From an uncultured bacterium (lineage in GTDB: Bacteria > Cyanobacteriota > Vampirovibrionia > Gastranaerophilales > Gastranaerophilaceae), in NCBI GenBank assembly GCA_900556295.1, contig USOK01000128.1, forward strand, positions 1 through 5,003: 5,003 bases of DNA. The letters are read 5' to 3'. Position 1 is the stretch's first letter; each line of letters starts with the position of its first letter. Of the stretch, positions 1 to 5,003 are shown piece by piece. Made by a program: the position numbers and the translations under genes. The notes under the pieces are model-generated. The model ran no database searches and was not told the DNA's origin. It saw only the letters and a program-made list of their open reading frames with translations.

Positions 1-1208
1 CTGAGACATTGAGAAATTTTTCAAAAAGCTGGATTTCTATTGATGAATTTTTGGAAAAAGAAAAGTCTAAAAAGCTATATTCAATCTTTGAAAAACTTAA
101 AAATGAAAAATTCATTTCTGAAGAAGATAATTTATATTACCCGCTTTTCAGAGGGCAAAGACTTATTGGAATGCTTGAATTTACAGAAAAATTGAGCCAA
201 AATGCAATCGAATTTTTAAACATTGCATCATTTTTAATTTCTTTAAAAATTCAAAACGTTATTCTTTCTGATAGGATGCAAAAAAACATTGATTTTCACG
301 ACGCGATGAAAAATATAGCAAAAATAATAGAAACTCAATACGAAACAAGCTATATAATCCCGATTATTGGCGAAATGATAGACAAATTTGTATCTGATCA
401 TTTGATTTATATTTTCTTGAGAAACAAACTTATTTGGCCATCAGCTTGCAACGATGAAAAAATTTTTGAACTTATTAAATGTTTGAACAACAAATCTGAA
501 TACATTCTAACTCCTGACAAAAAAATCGGGGTATTCCCATTGATAAGCGAGGGTAAACTTTTAGGAAGTATTGTTACTAAAAGTACCGATAATGTTTTGA
601 GCGAAAAAGAAATAAATTATTTGGAACAACTCACGAACCAAGCAGCTACAACAATTAGCCGAGCCAATGTATATGCTGAAATATTAAAACACGCGACTTT
701 AGACGCATTAACAGGTTTTAACAACAGACGCCAACTAGAAGAACGGATCAAACAAGAAGTTTCCAGCGCAAAACGCCAAAAACGGGATCTTTGCGCAATT
801 ATGACCGATATAGACTTTTTCAAAAGCGTAAATGACACTTATGGTCATGCTACAGGCGATTTGGTTTTAAAAACAGTTTCACGTGTAATAAAATTACAAC
901 TTCGTGATTATGATATAGCAGGACGTTATGGTGGAGAAGAATTTTCGATTATCTTACCTTATACCAGAATTCTTGAAGCTAAAATGGTTGCAGAAAGACT
1001 TCGCAAAGCAGTTGAAAATACAAAAATAGATATTTCCAAGGTAAATAATGAAACAAATGACAAAAATATTAGTGTTACAATTAGTCTTGGAATAGCGGAA
1101 TATGAAAACGGCGATGACGAACATACAATTCTTCAAAAAGCCGACAAAGCATTGTACAAAGCCAAAGAAGGCGGAAGGAACAAAGCAGAGATATATGAAA
1201 ACATATAA
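1..1208 (+). CDS. GAF-GGDEF diguanylate cyclase, 5' partial
   Basis: Probable diguanylate cyclase making the second messenger c-di-GMP from two GTP. The frame is open to the left edge, so the start lies outside; the TTG at 9 is probably internal, though residues are numbered from it. Residues about 40-90 resemble the end of a GAF domain (RLIGMLEF, then a long helix) and about 95-222 a second GAF-like sensor. The GGDEF domain spans about 228-396: LDALTG at 231-236, metal-binding DIDFFK, NDTYGH, the signature GGEEF at 308-312 and ALYKAKEGGRN near the end. RDYD at 299-302, five residues before GGEEF, fits the RxxD inhibitory site, so product feedback is expected. No EAL domain and no membrane segment are visible in this part, so it looks cytosolic. 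The 3' end overlaps tsaE by 14 bases. The GGDEF call is near certain; the GAF calls are moderate. Confidence 0.93.
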   Translation, partial: ETLRNFSKSWISIDEFLEKEKSKKLYSIFEKLKNEKFISEEDNLYYPLFRGQRLIGMLEFTEKLSQNAIEFLNIASFLISLKIQNVILSDRMQKNIDFHDAMKNIAKIIETQYETSYIIPIIGEMIDKFVSDHLIYIFLRNKLIWPSACNDEKIFELIKCLNNKSEYILTPDKKIGVFPLISEGKLLGSIVTKSTDNVLSEKEINYLEQLTNQAATTISRANVYAEILKHATLDALTGFNNRRQLEERIKQEVSSAKRQKRDLCAIMTDIDFFKSVNDTYGHATGDLVLKTVSRVIKLQLRDYDIAGRYGGEEFSIILPYTRILEAKMVAERLRKAVENTKIDISKVNNETNDKNISVTISLGIAEYENGDDEHTILQKADKALYKAKEGGRNKAEIYENI

Positions 1209-1656
1209 ACAAATTTGTTACAACCTTGATGACACAAAAAAACTTGCACAAAAGTTTGCAAAACTAATTACAGATGGTTGTTTTATTAATTTATACGGAG
1301 AAATTGGTGCTGGGAAAACAGCATTCGTAAAACTCGTTGCAAATGCACTTGATGTAAAAGAAAAAGTTACGAGCCCTAGTTTCGTAATATTGAATGAGTA
1401 TCACACAGGCTCAATTCCGATTTATCATTTTGACCTTTATAGATTAGAAAATGAAGGCATAAAAACGATCTATGACGAATTAAGAGAATATTCGGAAGGC
1501 AGACAAGTTACATTTGTAGAATGGGCTGAATTTAACCAGAACGAAGCACCTTTTAACCATGTAGAAGTTAACGTTACATATAATGATGACGATTCAAGAA
1601 CTTACGAGTTCAAATCTATTGGAAAAGACGAAATTATAGAAGGACTAGAAAAATGA
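1195..1656 (+). CDS. tsaE: tRNA t6A37 biosynthesis ATPase TsaE
   Basis: TsaE is the small ATPase of the bacterial TsaBDE complex, which transfers threonylcarbamoyl to A37 of ANN-decoding tRNAs in the cytosol. The 153-residue product has the usual family length. It carries Walker A GEIGAGKT at 35-42, the family motif TSPSF at 59-63, HFDLYRL at 78-84 and VEWAE at 108-112, in the expected order. I chose the ATG at 1195 because it gives MKTYKQICYNLDDTKKLA, a normal TsaE start. The longer in-frame version from 1102 would only add 31 residues read out of frame through the GGDEF coding region. A purine-rich GGAAGGAA at 1173-1180 and GAG at 1188-1190 precede the start. It overlaps the upstream cyclase by 14 bases and tsaB by 4, which indicates cotranscription and probably coupled translation. 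Confidence 0.95.
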   Translation: MKTYKQICYNLDDTKKLAQKFAKLITDGCFINLYGEIGAGKTAFVKLVANALDVKEKVTSPSFVILNEYHTGSIPIYHFDLYRLENEGIKTIYDELREYSEGRQVTFVEWAEFNQNEAPFNHVEVNVTYNDDDSRTYEFKSIGKDEIIEGLEK

Positions 1657-2258
1657 TTACACTTGCATTTGACACATGTTTAGACAAAATGTACGTTGTT
1701 TTAAAACAGGATAACAGAATTTTGGCATCAAAAATTGTTGTAAACCAAGATAATAAGTACCATTCTGCATTTTTAATTTCAACTATCCAAGAAGTATTAT
1801 CAACCAACAACATTAAACCGCAAGATATTAATCTTATCGCTGTAAATATTGGACCAGGAAGTTTTACCGGAATTCGTGCTTGTGTTACTGTCGCAAGAGT
1901 AATGGCTCAACAATTAGACTGCAAAGCTGTCGGAATTTCTTCTTTAGAAATTTTATCAAAAATTTCAACGAAAAACCCGCTTGTTGCACTTGATGCAAGA
2001 AAAAACAGTGCTTATTTATATTACGATGGAGAAATCAAAGGTGCAATCCAATTAGAAGAAATTAAAAAGATTATCGAAAGAGGAAATTACACTGTTATTA
2101 CTGACGATAAACTTCAACCAATTTTAGGTGGAACATCTTACCAACAAGGAGAATATTCGTTAGGCGAAATCTTAGCTGAACTTGCTGAAAATTCAAATGC
2201 AGAAGGGAATTGGAGAAAATTGAAACCCCTTTATATTCAACCACCTCCTGGATTATAA
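1653..2258 (+). CDS. tsaB: tRNA t6A37 biosynthesis protein TsaB
   Basis: TsaB is the catalytically inactive ASKHA-fold partner that dimerises with TsaD and recruits TsaE for t6A37 synthesis. The 201 residues show the N-terminal strand ITLAFDTC, the hallmark NIGPGSFTGIRA at 65-76, GISSLEIL at 94-101, ALDARKNSAYLYYDG at 112-126, and a C-terminal KPLYIQPP typical of the family ending. The length is slightly short of the 220-230 residues common in the family but without signs of truncation. The ATG overlaps the tsaE stop as ATGA, with AAGGA at 1640-1644 upstream. No RimI domain is fused at the C-terminus, and neither tsaD nor rimI follows. No convincing terminator hairpin is visible after the stop. 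Confidence 0.95.
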   Translation: MITLAFDTCLDKMYVVLKQDNRILASKIVVNQDNKYHSAFLISTIQEVLSTNNIKPQDINLIAVNIGPGSFTGIRACVTVARVMAQQLDCKAVGISSLEILSKISTKNPLVALDARKNSAYLYYDGEIKGAIQLEEIKKIIERGNYTVITDDKLQPILGGTSYQQGEYSLGEILAELAENSNAEGNWRKLKPLYIQPPPGL

Positions 2259-2315
2259 AAATTTTTCTGCTTTAACTTTCTTGAAAACGGGAATAGTACT
2301 CATGACGAACAATTC

Positions 2316-2319
2316 AGGG
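2316..2319 (+). promoter_or_regulatory. Ribosome binding site that favours the ATG at 2326
   Basis: AGGG lies 6 bases before the ATG at 2326. It is the best Shine-Dalgarno match near the start of the first HNH-like gene. The competing in-frame starts are weaker: TTG at 2281 has no purine-rich site upstream, and ATG at 2302 has only GGGA at 2289-2292, 9 bases away. Confidence 0.45.
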
Positions 2320-2325
2320 CTGAGT

Positions 2326-3279
2326 ATGGAGAAAAAAATTATAAAAACTGAAAAAACATCTTTTAAGGTTTCAGAAATTCCGCTAACACGTAAGGAGTTG
2401 AAAAACCTACTAAATTACCATATTCCATGCCTGTGCTGCGGAATGGAAATGCTCCACCCAGATGTTTACATGGAATTAATGCACGTAGAAGCACTTGGCA
2501 GCCGAGCAATAGAAGCAGTTCCTATCCTTGAGCCATTTGAAAAGATTATGCATCCTGTCGAACGCCAAGTTTTCAACATGTTCAAAAGTATGGCAATAAA
2601 ATATCCGGATAAAAATTTCAAAGAACTTTTGCTTATGAAAAAGGATGTACACGAACTTGCACTGGTAAAAATCCAAAGTGTAATTTTTAACAAAATTAGT
2701 TTTTACAGGCGAATTTTACCCAAAAAGGCAGCACGAGATTTAAGGAAATTAATGATAAAAACCAATGATATAATCTTTGATCCTGCCCCGCACAAACCAT
2801 TTTCACGTAGAATTTTCATTCACAAAATCAAAAACATTACTAAAAATATTGAAAATCAAAAGATTAAAAATGAAATAATAGAAATTGCAAGACGTTTGCC
2901 AAGATCTAGCGATGAAGTTTGTGCCTTTGTAGTAAAAAACACAAGAAAGCGCCCCGAAATCATTGCTCTTAACCTTATTCACCCATCAGTCGGAACATTT
3001 GAACATCTTTTACCAAAATGTATGAAGGGGATGAACAATTCTCTAAACTTTGCACTGGAATGCTCTTATTGCAACAATTCTCGACATCATTACCCAATAG
3101 CAGAACAAATTGAAGAAAATCCGTATATGCCTCAAAATGCCCAAATTCAAGCAGACAAACTCATAAGTTTATATAAAAAAGGTTTGTGCAAAAAAGAATA
3201 CATACAAAATCTACAAAAAACTCTTCAAACATTATCTGATGACATAATTTGTCTTGACACAAATAAGTTAAAATCGTAA
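2326..3279 (+). CDS. Split-HNH zinc protein, first of a tandem paralog pair
   Basis: Not a named family I recognise; possibly an HNH-type nuclease. From the ATG at 2326 it has 317 residues; in-frame starts at 2302 and 2281 would add 8 or 15. An N-terminal knuckle CLCCGMEMLH (CxxC at 35 and 38) is followed by about 190 residues that look mostly helical and very basic. Then comes GTFEHLLPKC (E226, H227, P230), N241, and CSYCNNSR with C246 and C249. EHxxP ... N ... CxxCN is the usual second half of an HNH motif, where His is the general base and the cysteines bind structural zinc. Normally the first CxxC lies only some 20-30 residues before the EH, so the long insert is odd. No signal peptide or membrane segment is seen. 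The same layout recurs in the next gene, 51 bases downstream. HNH-like fold is moderately supported; nuclease activity and biological role are unknown. Confidence 0.7.
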   Translation: MEKKIIKTEKTSFKVSEIPLTRKELKNLLNYHIPCLCCGMEMLHPDVYMELMHVEALGSRAIEAVPILEPFEKIMHPVERQVFNMFKSMAIKYPDKNFKELLLMKKDVHELALVKIQSVIFNKISFYRRILPKKAARDLRKLMIKTNDIIFDPAPHKPFSRRIFIHKIKNITKNIENQKIKNEIIEIARRLPRSSDEVCAFVVKNTRKRPEIIALNLIHPSVGTFEHLLPKCMKGMNNSLNFALECSYCNNSRHHYPIAEQIEENPYMPQNAQIQADKLISLYKKGLCKKEYIQNLQKTLQTLSDDIICLDTNKLKS

Positions 3280-3330
3280 CAGTTAGTTAACATATTAGCA
3301 AAATTTTTCATTTAGACGTATTGTGGTTGT

Positions 3331-4809
3331 ATGAAAGTTTTGCCGATATCTTTTAGAACAAATTCATATAATAATAACAAGTTTAATAAAATTGAACCGC
3401 AAGGCATTGCAGACAAAGGCTTTCACATTACCCACTCTCCGGCCCCCAACTTCACCGGAATTGACAAAATTATTGTTACACCAAAATACATAAACTCTCT
3501 TGATGGTTTTAAAGCGCTTTCACAAAAAAGGCATTTAAGCTGTATTTGGTGCGGAAAGCCAATGTTACACACAGAAGAGATGGATTATTTTATTAAATTA
3601 TTAAACCAATATACACCTAATGGTGACAATTTTACAAAAATAATGCAACGCTTACAAGACTACTTTCCCCCGAAATCAGAACTATCTAAATTTACAAAAC
3701 GAATAGCTGCATACAATTCTGCATATCCAAATCAGAGCCTCAAACATTTGATATACAAAATGCAACCGGAAGCTGAAAAAAAATTGGTTAATAAGCAATC
3801 TTTAGTTTTCCAAAAATTAGAGAAATTAGCATGCAAATTACCACAAGAACAAAGAATGGCTTTTGAAAGCCTTATGGCTAACAGTAAGAAAAGAATTTAC
3901 CATATTCCATATGTCAGTGAATACAGTGCAAAGGAATTTGCATACCAACTTGATAACCTAACAAAAAGTTTAAAAGGCACTCCTGTATATAACAAAATTC
4001 AAGATATTAAAAACTACTTAACTTGTGAGACTTTAACTACACAAAACACAGAGAAATGTCCACAAAAATTTATAAATAGTCTTGCTCTTCAGCTTCCCCT
4101 GCAACAAAACACAAAAGAGCAAATAAAAAGAATGAATTATCCGGAGTGGCAAACTCAATTAAGATTGCTATTGCTAAACGAAATAGAAGATACTGCTGAA
4201 CAAATATTAAGACCAGATATAAAAAAACTTTGTCAAACAACACAAGATAAAGTATTAGGACTACCAACTACTGTTCAATTTAGTAACAAAGCGTTCATCT
4301 ACAAACTAAACGAAATACTTGATGAGATAAATAATGAACCTCTCAAAAATGAATTTAATAAAATAACAGAGCATCTTCCATCTTCTTTTGATAATATAGA
4401 CGCATTCATTATTAAACACAAATATGCTGCAGAAGAAACTATTTTAAATAATATACTTAGATTAATACAAGGCACACTAGAGCATATCGTGCCTATTTTA
4501 AGACATACAAATTCTAAGGGTCTAAAAGCTCAAGTTGAAGGAATTAGACGCCAAAAAGGCAAAAACGAAATTGAGAACTGGGCACTTGCTCACAGTTGGT
4601 GTAACACATTACATGGAAGCCGTGACATCAAAGGAGAAAATTTTCCTTTTGACAAAGAAGCCGGTGAAAAATATTTCCAAACTCTAATTCAAGAAGCAAA
4701 TAACGGGCACTTTGCAGGCAAAACGATTATTCAAATGGCAAAGAATTATTTTACTGAAACCGGAATAAAAATAAACCTTAAAGGTCTAAAATATTCAGAA
4801 GAATATTAA
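3331..4809 (+). CDS. Split-HNH zinc protein, longer second paralog
   Basis: 492 residues of unknown role, homologous to the preceding protein. The N-terminus carries PISF at 5-8 and, after a low-complexity Asn-rich stretch, PNFTG at 39-43. I recall such short signatures from gut Melainabacteria proteins, where their function is unknown. Then come CIWCGKPMLH (CxxC at 71 and 74), about 310 mostly helical, Lys/Gln/Asn-rich residues, GTLEHIVP (E384, H385, P388), N416, and HSWCN (H421, C424, N425). The second knuckle is thus HxxC rather than CxxC, still able to bind zinc. Shared segments with the upstream protein include CxxCGxxML, a YP-x(5)-LxxLxxxM stretch, FSxxxFIxKxxxI, LPxSxDxxxAF, GTxEHxxP and the C-terminal tail. 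The ATG at 3331 is the first start after an in-frame TAG at 3313-3315; it lacks a clear Shine-Dalgarno site. No secretion signal is evident. Nuclease activity is possible, not shown. Confidence 0.7.
   Translation: MKVLPISFRTNSYNNNKFNKIEPQGIADKGFHITHSPAPNFTGIDKIIVTPKYINSLDGFKALSQKRHLSCIWCGKPMLHTEEMDYFIKLLNQYTPNGDNFTKIMQRLQDYFPPKSELSKFTKRIAAYNSAYPNQSLKHLIYKMQPEAEKKLVNKQSLVFQKLEKLACKLPQEQRMAFESLMANSKKRIYHIPYVSEYSAKEFAYQLDNLTKSLKGTPVYNKIQDIKNYLTCETLTTQNTEKCPQKFINSLALQLPLQQNTKEQIKRMNYPEWQTQLRLLLLNEIEDTAEQILRPDIKKLCQTTQDKVLGLPTTVQFSNKAFIYKLNEILDEINNEPLKNEFNKITEHLPSSFDNIDAFIIKHKYAAEETILNNILRLIQGTLEHIVPILRHTNSKGLKAQVEGIRRQKGKNEIENWALAHSWCNTLHGSRDIKGENFPFDKEAGEKYFQTLIQEANNGHFAGKTIIQMAKNYFTETGIKINLKGLKYSEEY
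3838..4380 (+). repeat. Diverged protein-level module duplication inside the second HNH-like gene
   Basis: Residues about 170-230 and about 293-350 of the 492-residue protein look like two copies of one helical module. Both match a single copy at residues about 131-192 of the upstream paralog. Anchors are IPYVSEYSAKEFAYQLDNL, LPTTVQFSNKAFIYKLNEI and APHKPFSRRIFIHKIKNI, followed by KIQDIKNYL, EFNKITEHLP and EIIEIARRLP. The two copies are offset by 119 residues at the aligned serines 199 and 318. The match was made by eye, identity is low, and no DNA-level repeat remains, so the duplication would be old. Confidence 0.45.
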
Positions 4810-4860
4810 CAATTGTAAAATATATACAAAAAACATTAAACTTTTCTCTCAACATTGCCG

Positions 4861-4883
4861 ATTAAGTATATGTATTACTTAAT
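4861..4883 (+). promoter_or_regulatory. Perfect 8-bp inverted repeat before the last gene
   Basis: ATTAAGTA at 4861-4868 is exactly complementary to TACTTAAT at 4876-4883, with a 7-base loop TATGTAT. It ends immediately before the ribosome binding site GAGGA at 4884-4888. It could be an operator for a dimeric regulator or a weak mRNA hairpin beside the translation start. There is no U-tract, so it is not a typical terminator. In AT-rich DNA such a repeat can also arise by chance. Confidence 0.35.
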
Positions 4884-4888
4884 GAGGA
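4884..4888 (+). promoter_or_regulatory. Ribosome binding site of the last gene
   Basis: GAGGA sits 8 bases before the ATG at 4897, the clearest Shine-Dalgarno spacing in the window. It supports that start even though only a short part of the gene is visible. Confidence 0.6.
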
Positions 4889-4896
4889 ATAGATAA

Positions 4897-5003
4897 ATGT
4901 CGGATACAGGTGCTTCATTTAACAGACCATATAAACCTTTTGGGATGAATGTAAAAGTTCCGGAAATTGGAGAAAAAACTCTAAAACTAGCAGGTGGAAC
5001 TTT
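4897..5003 (+). CDS. Unidentified protein, 3' partial
   Basis: An open frame from the ATG at 4897 runs off the right edge after 35 full codons. It begins MSDTGASFNRPYKPFGMNV and continues with KVPEIGEKTLKLAGGT. It has no signal peptide or transmembrane stretch in the visible part, and no motif I can assign. The strong ribosome binding site, absence of stops and same orientation as its neighbours support a real gene. It starts 87 bases after the second HNH-like gene, behind an AT-rich spacer, so it may have its own promoter. Too little is present to name a function. Confidence 0.6.
   Translation, partial: MSDTGASFNRPYKPFGMNVKVPEIGEKTLKLAGGT

Noticed and set aside
617..838. Minus-strand open frames here and at 954-1136, 2466-2693 and 4070-4267
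   Set aside because: All lie inside well-supported + strand genes, lack recognisable motifs and read as antisense shadows.
1102..1194. N-terminal extension of tsaE from an upstream ATG
   Set aside because: The extra 31 residues are read out of frame through the conserved end of the GGDEF domain and do not resemble TsaE; the ATG at 1195 gives a normal family start.
2241..2250. CCACCTCCTG at the end of tsaB resembles the anti-Shine-Dalgarno tail of 16S rRNA
   Set aside because: It encodes the PPPG residues of the normal TsaB C-terminus and has no surrounding rRNA sequence.
3254..3282. Possible promoter with TTGACA at 3254-3259 and TAACAG 17 bases later, before the second HNH-like gene
   Set aside because: The -35 is a perfect match but the -10 matches only three of six consensus bases, and the site lies in the coding end of the upstream gene. 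Too weak to call.
4189..4215. DTAEQILRP in the longer paralog looks like a decayed copy of its GTLEHIVP motif
   Set aside because: It aligns as well or better with LEKLACKLP at the start of the first helical module copy, so a decayed second HNH half is not supported.
4813..4829. TTGTA ... TACAA quasi-palindrome after the second HNH-like gene as a terminator
   Set aside because: The arms are only 5 bp and almost all A/T, with no following U-tract; stability would be negligible.

Overview
The window is AT-rich, gene-dense and reads entirely on the + strand. It uses the standard bacterial code: tsaE ends in TGA and tryptophans are TGG. It looks like a chromosomal piece of a low-GC bacterium. 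Three things suggest a non-photosynthetic gut cyanobacterial lineage (Gastranaerophilales / Melainabacteria): the base composition, the GGDEF-tsaE-tsaB arrangement, and 'PISF' and 'NFTG' signatures near the N-terminus of the large protein at 3331-4809. That assignment is inference from recall and is not proven here.

Left part (1-2258) is a tightly packed operon. A diguanylate cyclase, cut by the left edge, carries GAF-like sensory regions and a GGDEF domain with an intact inhibitory site. Its 3' end overlaps tsaE by 14 bases, and tsaE overlaps tsaB by 4 bases. TsaE and TsaB are two of the proteins that make the t6A37 modification of ANN-decoding tRNAs; their partners TsaC and TsaD are not in the window.

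Right part (2326-4809) holds two adjacent genes for proteins I do not recognise as a named family. Both can be read as HNH-type zinc proteins whose two zinc knuckles are far apart. A CxxCG knuckle sits near the N-terminus, and the second half (EHxxP ... N ... C/HxxCN) sits near the C-terminus. Between them lie about 190 residues in the first protein and about 310 in the second, predicted to be mostly helical. The two proteins align along most of their length, so they are tandem paralogs. The second appears longer because a helical module was duplicated. This pair is the most unusual content of the window.

The last about 200 bases hold an AT-rich spacer, a perfect 8-bp inverted repeat just before a good ribosome binding site, and the first 35 codons of an unidentified gene that runs off the right edge. 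No RNA gene, CRISPR array, insertion sequence or convincing terminator was seen.
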